NCBI GenBank assembly: GCA_949825065.1 | Contig: OX463859.1 | Coordinates: forward strand, 3,758,217-3,822,216 | DNA length: 64,000 nucleotides | From: Odontocerum albicorne | Taxonomy: Eukaryota; Arthropoda; Insecta; Trichoptera; Odontoceridae | Reading direction: 5' to 3' | Shown: in pieces, positions 21,950 to 32,279 of the stretch | How the letters are laid out: each line of letters starts with the position of its first letter | Position numbering within the stretch: the first letter of the stretch is position 1 | Notes under the pieces: model-generated | Told to the model about the DNA's origin: nothing | The model's database searches: none | Seen by the model: the letters and a program-made list of their open reading frames with translations, nothing else | Translations under genes and position numbers: made by a program

Positions 21950-22215
21950 TATAAATTATTTATAGATAAGGCATTAACATTGTGAAGGTTTAAATACATT
22001 GCATTTGTTTTTATCAAACACTGTTTATTCCACTTTTTGTAACGGTATAACCCTACCGGTTTCAAGGCTTTCACCTCATCATCAGGGGAGTACAAATAAT
22101 ATTTGTTTGTGCCCCCCCTGATGATGAGGTGAAAGCCTTGAAACCGGTATGGTTATAACGTTACAAAAAGTGGAATAAACAGTGTTTGATAAAAACAAAT
22201 TACAATGCATAAATT
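21950..22215. mobile_element. Foldback family D, short-centre copy
   Basis: Two arms of about 95 bp (about 22005-22100 and 22110-22200) are almost perfect inverted copies: 'ccctaccggtttcaaggctt' and 'aagccttgaaaccggtatgg' face each other across 'ggagtacaaataatatttg'. The central part present at 5945-6028 is missing, so this copy is nearly a pure palindrome. Confidence 0.9.
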
Positions 22216-22544
22216 TAGATTCGATCACCATTAGGTGAAACTTTTTAATGACGTATATAATGCTTTTTTAGGATCGAAATATATACTTTGGTTAAGTGAT
22301 AACTATTTAACCAAGTTTTGTTATTAAATCGGGATAACAAATTATGTTTTATACTGACCCCTTTGAAAGGTATTTTTTTGTTTTTTTTTCCAGATACAGA
22401 AACACAAGAAATAGGGTAATACCTATCTGTTATGACTTATTATGCTTTTCCTGGTAACTTGATCCATATTTAATATTATACAAGTATATACACCTCAAGG
22501 ATATATAATATAACTCTGGCAATCATACACTGGGAGAGAATATT
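22216..22544. other. Unassigned A+T-rich DNA
   Basis: Nothing recognised. Confidence 0.35.
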
Positions 22545-22835
22545 GATACAGTTAGAAGAACATTGGGGAGAAAATAGAGAGAATTCCAGATATACTCGTC
22601 GTATTCCCGAAGGATGTGAGAAATGACAATAATATGAAACAATATCAAACAATATTTTAGCTTTATTACAGAATACGTTACGTTACGAGGGAGGAAAAAT
22701 ACGAAACGAAATTATTAAGGACGAATGTGAACGAAAGACTAGTATATTAAGTTGTATGAAGGACACACTTAAGTAGTTGGACTATCAAACGAATGAGTGA
22801 CGAAAAACAGACCAAAACAATATGTTATCAAACAC
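22545..22835 (+). pseudogene. LINE family C fragment
   Basis: The frame near 22700 reads KIRNEIIKDECERKTSILS, and the later 'gttggactatcaaacgaatg' and 'agtgacgaaaaacagaccaa' correspond to WFGHVERMSDEKQTKTI with frameshifts. It ends where the LINE F tail begins. Confidence 0.6.
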
Positions 22836-22839
22836 TAAA

Positions 22840-23060
22840 AAATAATGTTCGGGTGATTGTCCGTCTTTGTGGGGTTAGTGGGCGTGTTCTCACGTACTCG
22901 TATATGTTTATGGATTTCGTGAGGATGGATTGTCATTTGAATGATTTATGCGACCACGTAACTTGCTTCATTCACTTTTGTCTGATTGGTTGGAAGAGAT
23001 TGCCATCTGGCAATAAGTCCGCCAGATTGTATTGCAATAAAAGTGTTAAATAAATAAATA
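22840..23060 (+). mobile_element. LINE family F 3' untranslated tail
   Basis: From 'atgttcgggtgattgtccg' to 'aaaagtgttaaataaataaa' this matches the 3' end at 26868-27100 (minus) and 45990-46222 (plus). The 'gttggaagagattgcc' and 'gcaataagtccgccagatt' block is the part shared with SINE A. It ends in a short TAAA run. Confidence 0.8.
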
Positions 23061-23109
23061 AAAAATCGGCATTTATCGAGATTTTTTAATTTTTTTTTAT
23101 TTTTCAACG

Positions 23110-23430
23110 ATAGTGATTTATACAGCATGTGATGCGATCGATAACAAAGTTGCCCGACAATCAAAGGAAATATGAGTTCGAGTCCCATTTCAAAGGGTGT
23201 GACCTAAAAAACATCTGGTGTCCTCGCGGCTGGATTCGCCCTATATTAGTTGGGTGTATTTCGGACGGAGGGATGTCATGAGATGGGCTCTAGCACTTGG
23301 TAGCTTCTCTTTCAAATGTATTTTCTGCTATTTATCTTGAGATACCTATAGAAGTATATGTGTTTTTAGAATGTATTTAAATATGTACATACTATTTTGC
23401 TATAAAAAAACCTGTATTTATTTATTTATT
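23110..23430 (+). mobile_element. Second tRNA-derived SINE with LINE-type tail
   Basis: 'gatcgataacaaagttgcc' and 'gagttcgagtccc' look like A and B boxes. The body follows, and the end 'gtatttaaatatgtacatac' plus 'tattttgctata' matches ends at 60800-60850 and 63845-63900. This suggests another SINE and LINE tail pair. Confidence 0.5.
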
Positions 23431-23559
23431 CAGACCACAAAAAAGTGTAGTTTTCTTTGTTCAAAGAAAAATTTGCAAACAAGTTAAGTGATCGAGTTAT
23501 AAAACTTGAAGGAAAATTAAATAAACTAAGGCTGTTTATTTAATTTTCAAACGATCCTT

Positions 23560-24342
23560 TTAGTTTTTACAGCCTTTCAAGTCAGTTCCGTGTTGAAGTT
23601 GGTAAGACACTTGACATCCAGTCTGCCAGTTTTGTTTACACTTAAGACTTCTAGCATTTTTATTTAAAAGTATATTGTACAATGTTTGGAAGTTTGAAGT
23701 TTGGAGATAATCTATCAATAAAATTCCTTTTGCATCCCAAAAAACTGACGCTAACACCTTCTTGACCGATTTCTGGACACGAACTCGCTTCGGAGCCAAA
23801 GTGCCTGGTTCACACCACTCCTTAGTCTCTTGTTTTGATTCAGGATCATGGTGGTAGACCCAAGTCTCATCCATAGTGATAAATCGACGCAGAAAATCGT
23901 TTTTATCCTTTCGAAATTGCTCTAAATGTTGCTCAGAAAGTCGCATTCGAACGTGTTTTTGTTGCATTGTTAGCAAATGCGGCACCCATTGTGCACACAG
24001 TTTTTTGAAACCCAAAACTTCAGCCAAAATATGCCATGTTGTTCCATGTGAGATGCCTATGGTGTCAGCTATCACATCTACAGTCGATCGATGATCTTCC
24101 AAAACTATATCTTGTATTTTCGCTATGATTTCTGGTGTTGATGTACTTTTTGGACGTCCTGAGCGTGGATCGTCTTCAACGCTTGTACGGCCACGCTTAA
24201 ACTCCAAAACCCATCGGTAAACGGTTGGAAATGAAGGAAAAGACTTCTTTAATACTTTCACTATCTTTGCATGGATCTCAGTAGCCGATAAACCTTCCAA
24301 AACAAAGAATTTAATCACTGCACGATATTCGGATTTTTCCAT
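23560..24342 (-). pseudogene. Mariner transposase, C-terminally deleted
   Basis: A 260-codon frame from an ATG at 24342. The first 210 residues are a good mariner transposase: N-terminal helix-turn-helix region (about 1-115, with GRTSVEDDPRSGRPKS at 51-66), the LCAQWVPHLLT linker (115-125), and the first catalytic aspartate, Asp158, in ITMDETWVYHH. FWDAKGILLIDYL (201-213) is the next conserved block. After residue 214 the protein no longer follows the family, and the HxDNAxxH and YSPDLAPSD blocks with the other two catalytic aspartates are missing. The gene is therefore dead. The usual length is about 345 residues, so some 85-130 are lost or replaced. An in-frame GTG upstream would add seven residues, but eukaryotic initiation favours the ATG. 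Confidence 0.88.
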
Positions 24343-24549
24343 TGTTAAAAAATACACTGACACGTCAACTTCACATGGCTTGTAAACAAAGAATGAATTG
24401 ACAAATCGAAATGAAATTTTGAGTACGTTCTTATGAAAGATGAAATATTAAAATGGCGTAGAAGTTTTGGTTTTTCTACTGCTCCATAGATGTCGCTTAC
24501 AAAACTTTTTGACTAATATCGCTTTTTATTTTATTTTTTTAGATAGCAT

Positions 24550-24622
24550 CAATAAACGAACCAGAAACCCCTGCGTATAAGTCAAGCGTCTTATTTACTA
24601 GACCACAGAGTTCATCAATAAT
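24550..24622 (-). mobile_element. SINE A head, minus orientation
   Basis: On the minus strand 'gaactctgtggtctagtaaa' and 'taagacgcttgac' match the SINE A head, followed by a poor B box. Confidence 0.5.
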
Positions 24623-25080
24623 ATCAATGATCGTGTATAAAGTATAGTGCACAAAAATAAACACTAATTTAAGGAATAAAGAAGTAAGATGGGAATAAGT
24701 GGAAATAAAGTATTGTTCCTTGTCTCCCTAAACAGCCGAATCAGATTAATTTACTGAAACAATCTAAAGATCTCTCGGCCGAACAAACCACGAATTTAAC
24801 AACAAACATGTAGCAGGAGAACCCTGAAATATATCTCCATAAAGTCCCTACGTGGAAGCGCACCAGTGCTGGCCGGGATGAACTTATAAACAGATCGAAT
24901 TAGTGCTAACTTAGTCCCGGCTGACAATCTAACAAGTAATGCGGAGCCCGTGTCCATATAATGGCAATATTGTCCCACTATTTTACTAAATGGAAAAGGC
25001 TCTATTTTATATCTATAAAAGGCGACATTTTGAAATGTTCAATATCATTAATTTGAATGAAATAACTCCAATAAGTAGCG
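24623..25080. other. Unassigned DNA
   Basis: A 60-codon minus-strand frame at 24796-24978 lies in a less A+T-rich patch; no motif is recognised. Confidence 0.4.
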
Positions 25081-25084
25081 TGTA

Positions 25085-25525
25085 TGTGGCGGTCGCCCAC
25101 TCGAATACTGTGGGCATTCATACATACGGTCAATGACCGATGAAATGATCTTCGCATTCCTCGATGAAATCTAAATAAACAAGTCCCAAGTTCACACGCC
25201 AGCCATTCAAGTCCGAAGTTCACCCGCCGGCCATTCAACCCATAGCTAAGCGGACCGCATTCCATACTAGAGAGAGAACGCACCACGCTTGTCTCGCTAG
25301 TTCCGCATTTGAATGATACCTACATACAACAATTAATCATTTTGCATTCACAGAAACGAGACGTAGGCATATCGCGAGCGCATTCTCGCGCACATTCTAA
25401 AAAGATATAAATACCTACGTTACTAATAAAATTGGACTCTCTTTCCGCATTGCGATCTAACGTGTTTTATTATTTATCAACAAATCATCATCATCATCTC
25501 TTCCCTTAAGGACCGAGCTCCTAAA
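25085..25525 (+). mobile_element. Solo LTR with TGTA target duplication
   Basis: A 441-bp copy of the LTR at 12011, from TGTGGCGGTCGC to CTCCTAAA, flanked by TGTA on both sides (25081-25084 and 25526-25529). It is about 30 bp longer because 'gtccgaagttcac' and 'ccattcaa' are duplicated internally (about 25177-25240). TATA-like 'gatataaatacctacg' and 'aataaaattgg' are conserved. No internal genes are adjacent. Confidence 0.85.
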
Positions 25526-25766
25526 TGTATAATATAAAGCATAGTACAAAGTGGGACATCAGGGTATTTGACGCTGGTGTCACCAGATATGACTATGCAA
25601 GCCAATTAACATTTTCTGTTACATATAAGACAAGAAGTTTCAGTACTAAGAGTTTGCCCGCGTCTTTTTTTCACCATAACTATAAAACAGTTCTACGCCA
25701 CTTGTCTCTAGTATCTGCTGTTTTTTCCCAGTTGTGCTGAGCAATTATGTTTTTAAATGTCTCATG

Positions 25767-25985
25767 TATAGTTCGGAAATTCTAGGATGAGTCCTGTGAC
25801 AGCTCATAAATTTGCCCCAATACAACCTTGTAACGATGTTCAGTAATTTTAATTATTTTATAAACTTTAATATAAGCCTCAACTCTAATAAATAGCAAGT
25901 TATTTAGGTAAATACATTACGTAAGGTTGTATTGGGGTCAATTTGTGAGCTGTCACTGGACTCATCCTAGAATTTCTGAACTATA
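25767..25985. mobile_element. MITE with about 65-bp inverted repeats
   Basis: Left arm 'tatagttcggaaattctagg' and right arm 'cctagaatttctgaactata' are inverted copies, continuing inward through 'gagctcat...'-type sequence to 'ccccaatacaacctt' and 'aaggttgtattgggg'. The centre is A+T-rich. A TA duplication at the ends is possible but cannot be separated from the repeat. Confidence 0.8.
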
Positions 25986-25994
25986 GTACGTCCT

Positions 25995-26335
25995 TATACT
26001 ATATCTCTTGCAATGCACCTCGTGGATTCTTATGCCCTTCGTCAGCCCACCAGAGAGGATAGTTTTTGGAAATATTCAGGCATGCGAGCTATGTGTATAT
26101 CACAGGCGAGCATCTGACACCAGAATCTAGATGCAACAGCAGTTTACTCTTCTCAAAACTTCACCATTTTATAGTTCCATGATACCATCGAACGTTCATT
26201 ATTTTCCTGCTGCTCTGATAACATTTTTCAATTGCCCTAATGTGCAGTCTATAAGGAACCCATGACTCGCATCCATGTACCAAAGATGGAATGAGTATAG
26301 CTTAATATGGAAGACTGCGGTTTTTGTTTTCAGTG
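25995..26335 (-). pseudogene. LINE reverse-transcriptase fragment, another lineage
   Basis: The minus strand reads HGCESWVPYRLHIRAIEKCY and then SRKIMNVRWYHG. This is the YGCESWTLYRxHIRxLEKF segment with a following LRRILxIRW motif found at the end of the polymerase domain of several non-LTR retrotransposons. Later a frame gives IARMPEYFQK, matching the GHVxRMPxxRLPK motif. Stops and frameshifts are present. It is a dead fragment, distinct from families C, F and H. Confidence 0.7.
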
Positions 26336-26434
26336 TAAGATCGTTTAAAATATATTTAACACTCACCTACTAAGAGCCCAAATGCCCGGGAAGCTGCGCT
26401 TAATGTATTGAAGATAGATAATTTACTATTACAA

Positions 26435-26715
26435 TTTGTTTTTTCAAACACTGTTTATTTCACTTTATGTAACACTACTGGTTTCAAGGTTTTCACCTAA
26501 TCATTAGAGGAGCTGCTTATTTCATTAAATGTTACAGTAAAACACTACCGGTTTCAAGATTTTCACCTAATCATTTGAGGAACTGTTTATTTCACTTTAT
26601 TTAATAGTATATTAATACCGGTTTCAAAGTTTTGACCTAATCATGAGGGGAGCACAAACAATACTAAACTCAGTTTGAACTGGTACCAATATACACACTT
26701 CTAACGATTAACATT
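26435..26715. mobile_element. Foldback family D left arm with a triplicated unit
   Basis: A unit of about 70 bp, containing 'ctgtttatttcacttta' and 'ggtttcaag.ttttcacctaatcat', occurs three times in tandem (about 26450, 26515 and 26585). It then continues as a normal arm through 'ggtaccaatatacacacttc'. A right-end remnant follows at about 26827-26862 ('aaaccttcacaacgttaa'). Confidence 0.75.
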
Positions 26716-26867
26716 CGGGTTGGGGATTGTGGGTGGAATGAGGTAGGAGGCAACTTCAACAAGCACCGGCGAGATTCTAGGAATATATGTGTTTGCCAGA
26801 TGTTCACGCCTGTGCACTGAAATAACAATGTATTTAATTAAACCTTCACAACGTTAACCCTTACTTT

Positions 26868-27281
26868 TATTTATTTTATTTAACACTTTTATTGCAATAC
26901 AATCTGGCGGGCTTATTGCCAGGCGGCAATCTCTTCCAACCAACCAGACAAAAGTAAATGAAGCAAGTTACGTGGTCGCACAAATCATTCAAACGACTAT
27001 CCATCCCCACGAAATCCATAAACATATACGTGAGAACATGCCCACAAACCCCACAAAGACGGACAATCACCCGAACACTATTTTTCATATAAAGTGAGAT
27101 ATCATCAATCAAAAGGAAAGGAAAGGATGGTGGAGAGGAAAGGAAAAGAAAAATCAGGAATGAAACACGTTATTTTACTGACTAGAAATTAAGAGTTTTT
27201 TCAGTCGCTTCTTAAAGCATGCCAAGGACGGAGCGAGTCTTATATTGGTTTGTAACTGATTCCAGAGTCTCACTGCATGGC
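26868..27281 (-). pseudogene. LINE family F C-terminus and 3' tail
   Basis: The minus strand encodes HAVRLWNQLQTNIRLAPSLA followed by CFKKRLKKLLIS and a stop at 27175-27177. WNxL, then about 15 residues, then SxxxFKxRLKxxL, is the hallmark C-terminus of CR1/jockey-like non-LTR polyproteins. Downstream is a 3' untranslated region of about 300 bp ending in the 'gttggaagagattgcc' block and a TAAA-like run at 26868-26885. The upstream coding part is replaced by the MITE at 27282, so the copy is truncated. Confidence 0.8.
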
Positions 27282-27902
27282 CCCTTACCTTGCGGTGATA
27301 AAAATAATACGCGTGCTCCGGTGTTGGGTAGTGAGTACGCAATAAAAAATTAGCGATTTTAAATCGGAAAAATAAGAACATTCATAGATAATCCCCTTTT
27401 TTAATTATAATTGAAGTTAAAAATTATAATAATTGAGATTTATTTGCTGAAAACATTAAAAAACCATCTGGCAACGCTCACGGAACGGGCGTACGTCTAA
27501 CCTATTTGCAAGCCTAGAAGCTACTAGTGGCGCGGAATGTCAGTCGCATACCCCGGCGCTTACGCTTATGCTTGCGACGTTGAGACAATTCAGCTCCTCG
27601 CAATTCAGTCTAGTATGCAAGAGTGAGATGCGAATATAGTGTCGCGCTTCCCGCATACTATTCACCTATCGTCAAGACGAGGCACTCGCAGCGTTTAAAT
27701 GCGAATTTGTTTTCGATCTTTACAAAACACCTCGATGTAGTCGATAAATTCTGATTATTATTAATATTATTTTTTAAATCAATGCGTAAATATATTATGG
27801 AGGAACACCTAAAATCTTAACCTTGTATTTAATATATTTATAGAGATATTGATGGTTATTAGAAGCAACGTGTAGAAGATACCCAACACAGGGAAGGTAA
27901 GG
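27282..27902 (+). mobile_element. TTAA MITE family E, subfamily 1
   Basis: Starts 'ccccttaccttgcggtgat' and ends 'cacagggaaggtaagg', followed by TTAA (27903-27906). The left TTAA is not preserved. It appears to sit directly on the LINE F coding end. About 620 bp with no gene. Confidence 0.8.
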
Positions 27903-27906
27903 TTAA

Positions 27907-28160
27907 TGCCTTAATACCAACTAAAATATAATTTATTATTTACAAAACTACCGACCTTCATGTGCAGTGACCAGGAGGTCCAACGGGATCCGCACGTTTG
28001 TGAAATCTACGAATGGATATTCGCGTCTAGGGTCGGACTATTGTCTTACAGGAAATCTCAGAATCAACGTGGAGAAGCAGCTTGATATTGACTTTGGAAT
28101 GACAAGGGGGTCCTCGACTATGAAGGTCACCATCAACAATGACATATCACTGTAACAATT
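27907..28160 (+). other. Uncharacterised open stretch
   Basis: A frame of about 62 codons (27967-28155) without an ATG start in the right place. Base composition is more balanced than around it. I see no motif; it could be a remnant of a transposon gene. Confidence 0.3.
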
Positions 28161-28161
28161 A

Positions 28162-28268
28162 AACGAGCTCCTTGACCTACTAGGTAAGACACCTGTCTCC
28201 CAATCCGGAGGTTGTGTGTTCTATTCCAGGTTGAAACTAATAGTCTGTTTTAACATAAAATCTCTTTA
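28162..28268 (+). mobile_element. SINE A head
   Basis: 'gacctactaggtaagacacc' (A box), 'caatccggaggttg' and 'tgtgttctattcc' (weakened B box), then 'aatagtctgttttaac' match the head of the 62238 copy. Confidence 0.65.
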
Positions 28269-29074
28269 ATGTTTTAAAAGTAAGCTGAAAGGGATTACCA
28301 CATGAGAATAAGCATTCCAGCTTTTACTCTTTAAAATAAAATTCCCTACAGTGCATTGGGATGCAAATTTGCATCATGATAATTAAAAATTATGATAAAT
28401 GCAAGACCATCTTTTTGAGAATAAAATACACTTAAATCATATGGTACAACTATATCTCTTGACTATTTGCAAAAAAACTTTAAAAAAAGGCGTTTGTATA
28501 TCAAAAAAATGATTTTTAATTCTGACAGTTGGAGGAATGGTGGATTCAACTTTTTACTGCATTTCAAGAATTAATTAAACCATAATAAAAGTGTTTTAGA
28601 AGTTAACAAATAATAACAATTCAGGTATGTTTTATTTATTTACACAATATTTTAACGTAAAAACTTATCTGCATAGTAAAAATCAATAAAATATGTGTGA
28701 AGCAAATTTGCATCGTCATGCATTTTTTCAATAAAAAAAAACACTAAAAATTGTTTTTGTGTTTTTAATTATTTTTTCCCGTTGTATACATCACTTTTTC
28801 AATGCTGAGTATACATTTCATCAAAATCCATGATGTCGTGCATTGTAGGGTTAAAAAAATATTTCACTTTTTGGAACATTCTTTGTAGTTCGCTTCTCGA
28901 AGAACTACAAAAATTCCTAGCAATTTGTATCCCCTTGATAAGCTTTTTGCGGTTTTTTATCGTGTATTTTTTTTCTGAACATATGCAGATGCGGTCAAGT
29001 AATTTATTTTATGACCACAGCCACAACCTTCCTATCATTACACTCAACTTACATATATTTATTTTGTCATATTT
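28269..29074. other. Unassigned A+T-rich DNA with octamer palindrome
   Basis: A perfect 16-bp palindrome GATGCAAATTTGCATC lies at 28360-28375, and 'gcaaatttgcatc' recurs near 28701. No gene is seen. Confidence 0.5.
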
Positions 29075-29150
29075 TTAATGTCAATAATTGCGGGTTCAAA
29101 TCCCGAGCTGAAAGAGAATGCTCTTTAAACGGCGCTTTGTAAATTATTTT
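29075..29150 (+). mobile_element. SINE-like repeat B fragment
   Basis: 'gcgggttcaaatcccgagct' has a good B box; 'aacggcgctttgtaaatt' follows. Reverse of the 34095 and 51800 copies. Confidence 0.55.
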
Positions 29151-29214
29151 TTTTATTATTAATATAAGTATCTTTATCTGTTTTATTAAAGAAATTGACA
29201 ATAATTAAACCTGA

Positions 29215-29300
29215 TTCCAAGCGATGCCGGATACACTAGCTAGTTAACACATTACCGCTTGACCGGCCAGGTCACGTAAGACACTTGCAAATTGTACGGC
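29215..29300 (-). mobile_element. tRNA-like SINE head, minus orientation
   Basis: Minus strand 'gacctggccggtcaagcggt' and 'atgtgttaactagct' resemble an A-box half; the B box is degenerate. Confidence 0.45.
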
Positions 29301-29522
29301 AGCCGACTGCCCAGTATCGGCAAATGTGGAAGCGCCAATTTATTGGATCTACAGTCAACTTATTTACTGTATCTATACATTCGTCTTCTAGATGTAAAAT
29401 TCTCATATTATTGTTCATTTTAGGGGAAAAATAAAACATGTTAAAAACATGTACTACAAATTAAGAATTTGTAAGTGAAAACACTTGAAGATCGAAAATT
29501 AAAATGAACTTGTCATAGCTTA

Positions 29523-30693
29523 AGGCGCGTTCTCACGGTTCAAGTTTAGTTGACTGTTTAAAGTTGATCAACAAAAGTTGAATAAAATCTGTAGTGAAGG
29601 CGCGTTCTCATGGTTCAAGTTTAGTTGACCGTTTAAATTTGATCAACAAAAGTTGAATAAAATCTGTAGTGAAGGTGCATTCTCATGGTTTAAGTTTAAT
29701 TTACCGATTAAAGTTGATCAACAAAAGTTGAATATAGGCCCGTTCTCACGGTTCAAGTTAAGTTGACTGATTAAATTTGATCAACAAAAGTTGAATAAAA
29801 TCTGTAGTGAAGGCGCGTTCTCACGGTTCAAGTTTAATTTACCGATTATAGTTGATCAACAAAAGTTGAATATAGGCCCGTTTTCACGGTTCAAGTTTAG
29901 TTGACCGATTAAAGTTGATCAACAAAAGTTGAATGAAATCTGTAGTGAAGGCGCGTTCTCACGGTTCAAGTTTAATTTACCGATTATAGTTGATCAACAA
30001 AAGTTGAATATAGGCCTGTTTTCACAGTTCAAGTTTAGTTGACCGATTAAAGTTGATCAACAAAAGTTGAATGAAATCTGTAGTGCAGGCGCGTTCTCAC
30101 GGTTCAAGTTTAATTTACCGATTATAGTTGATCAATAAAATTTGAATATAGGCCCGTTTTCACAGTTCAAGTTTAGTTGACCGATTAAAGTTGATCAACA
30201 AAAGTTGAATACGACTTGAATCAGTTTTTGTTCACCCGATTTAATTGAAACTGTTTCAATAAACCGTTTCAATTTAATTCAGTTGAAATGGCGTCGAAAA
30301 CATTTTCTCTTGCATCCTTATTTTTATATTTATCGAACTGAAAGCGAACTTGGCAATCAACTTGAATTCACATATTCACACGTTTCAAGACAGGTTTCAA
30401 CTTGAAAGCAAATGGCGGATGACTCATCACTTGAACGATAAACTTTGACTGGGTCAATATTTTCTTGATCAACTAAAAAGTTGATCAAATCTATTGAAAC
30501 AAAGGTTCTCACTACAGATTTCATTCAACATTTGTTGATCAACTTTAATCGATCAACTAAACTTGAACCGTGAGAACGGGCCTTGAATCAGTTTCTATTG
30601 AAACGTGTGAACAAAAAACTGATTCAAGTCGTATTCAACTTTTGTTGATCAACTTTAATCAGTCAACTAAACTTGAACCGTGAGAACGGGCCT
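29523..30693. mobile_element. Harbinger-like foldback element with iterated terminal repeat
   Basis: The ends 'aggcgcgttctcacggttca' and its inverted partner 'gtgagaacgggcct' are flanked by TTA (29520-29522 and 30694-30696). The left arm is a tandem array: starts at 29524, 29599, 29674, 29737, 29812, 29875, 29950, 30013, 30088 and 30151 give spacings of 75 and 63 bp, alternating from 29674 to form a 138-bp dimer. Each unit contains 'gttgatcaacaaaagttgaa'. The right arm (about 30470-30693) holds only two inverted units. The core (30240-30470) has no sizeable frame. TTA duplications suggest PIF/Harbinger; with no transposase that remains inference. Confidence 0.85.
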
Positions 30694-30696
30694 TTA

Positions 30697-30945
30697 GGGA
30701 AGAATGAGAACTGCTCAAATAAACTCTTATAGTGGTGATTTATGAGTGCGACAAGGATAGCAGCCACAAAGGACTTAAGGTCCAACGTCACAGGGGAGAA
30801 AGGAAATGACTCGCAGCTCAGAAAATACATAAATCTTAAAAAATATGATAATTTATCTGAATATCGTAACCGACTTCAATGGCTTAAAATAAAACAGTGA
30901 AGGAATCTCTTATTTCCGTCATCCCTTTTTGAGTTTGTAATTGGT
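30697..30945. other. Unassigned DNA
   Basis: Nothing recognised. Confidence 0.3.
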
Positions 30946-30949
30946 TAAG

Positions 30950-31030
30950 TCAAATTCTGTTTATTCCACTTAATATAATGGTATAACCCTACCGGTTTCA
31001 AGATTTTCACATTATCGTCTGGGGAACACA
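30950..31030 (+). mobile_element. Foldback family D left-arm fragment
   Basis: 'tctgtttattccacttaata', 'ccctaccggtttcaagattt' and 'ggggaacacaaataagact' match the left arm at 5795-5890. Confidence 0.7.
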
Positions 31031-31104
31031 AATAAGACTTGGAGGGTTGAACAATTCAAGCTGTTTTTGGTATCTGCGTAAAAAATTCAATTTTCTTTCA
31101 GAGT

Positions 31105-31340
31105 ATTTCTTAATTTTTTAATTTTTATTTATTTATGTTACACATGACAAGAAATATACATCATTTGTGAAAAAACAAGAGGTTATTTTATTTAGACACA
31201 TTATTTTAATGGGCCTGGGTTTGTTGCCTTTCATTTGTCGTATACCCAGTAAACTAAGATTTTGTCTGTATCTCACTAAGGATGAAAAACGAAATCGATA
31301 CTTCTTTCCGATTTTTGATTATATAAATATGTATGGACTG
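31105..31340 (-). mobile_element. Repeat G (LINE-type 3' end), minus orientation
   Basis: 'ttacacatgacaagaaatat', 'gtttgttgcctttcatttgt' and 'tctgtatctcactaagga' also occur at 50105-50285, and inverted at 49640-49870. On the minus strand it ends in a TAAA-type run, as LINE 3' ends do. Confidence 0.65.
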
Positions 31341-31344
31341 TCCT

Positions 31345-31560
31345 TTTAATCAGAAGATAGCAAAAACCTTCGTGTACCAACGCATCACACATCATATTTT
31401 GCGGTTCACTCGACTTGACTTTGGAACGTTCTTTCTGGCCACAAGTGCTACATCTCTATCAATTTTTAAGAATAAACTAAAAAAGTTCAATTCATCTCAA
31501 AGTATTCCTCTTCCTTAACTCCTGTAGAATTCCTATCTTAATCCCTATTTTCCTCGAGTT
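31345..31560 (+). pseudogene. LINE C-terminal fragment, frameshifted
   Basis: One frame gives AVHST, a stop and LWNVLSGH; the other continues as SLSIFKNKLKKFNSSQS. Together these are the LWNxL and SFxxFKxxLKKF elements of a CR1/jockey-like C-terminus separated by a frameshift near 31440. It is broken and 5'-truncated. The lineage differs from family F in sequence. Confidence 0.6.
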
Positions 31561-31699
31561 TAATTTAAGACTTAAATTTTGGTTCGTTTATTACTTGTGT
31601 ATTTTCAAATATTGATTTCATACGTAATGTTAAGCGAATTGATTTGAAGAAGGCGCTTTAGAACGTTATATTCACCAGATTTATAAATATATGTATTTA

Positions 31700-31830
31700 A
31701 AATTTGTTTTGTCAAAGACTGTTTTTTCTACTTTTTGTAACGGTATAACCCTACCGGTTTCAAGGTTTTCACCTCATCATCAGAGAGCACAAACAAGACT
31801 GAATTATGTATCAGTATAAACGCTTTTGAT
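31700..31830 (+). mobile_element. Foldback family D left-arm fragment
   Basis: 'ctactttttgtaacggtata', 'ccctaccggtttcaaggttt' and 'cacaaacaagactgaattat' match the left arm; no right arm follows. Confidence 0.75.
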
Positions 31831-31837
31831 ATACGCG

Positions 31838-31990
31838 CACTTAGAAGAATACATCGATTCACAATGTATGACAGAATATGGAATGAAATGATAAGTAAAG
31901 AACATGAACTGAAAGTGAAAAGAAAAGTAGTGACGACGGACTTAATGACTGGCAGTGCAGTAAATTTTATCTTATAAAGTAGCTTAAGTC
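31838..31990 (+). pseudogene. LINE family C fragment
   Basis: 'gcgcacttagaagaatacat', 'cacaatgtatgacagaatat' and 'ggaatgaaatgataag' encode the ALRRIxxxTMYDRIWNE segment. It then decays. Confidence 0.6.
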
Positions 31991-32279
31991 CTGGAATAAT
32001 ATGAATTATATTAATTCATGAATTTCCAATCGACGTAACCATGGAACCATTCCAATCGACGTAACCGAATTGACGTTTCAGACATACTGAATCGTTTGGC
32101 CGGGACGCAATATCGAGTTTTCGGGTTTACAACCACCGGAGTAGGCATGAAACTTGTTGTTTGTTAGCAATATTACTGCACGTGTTGAGGTAACAACACT
32201 CGCTTACGTCTAGCTTGCGCGAGTGTTGTCTCCAGACTAACTCTTACACTGGACACTATTTTATTGGGTACCATCGGAA

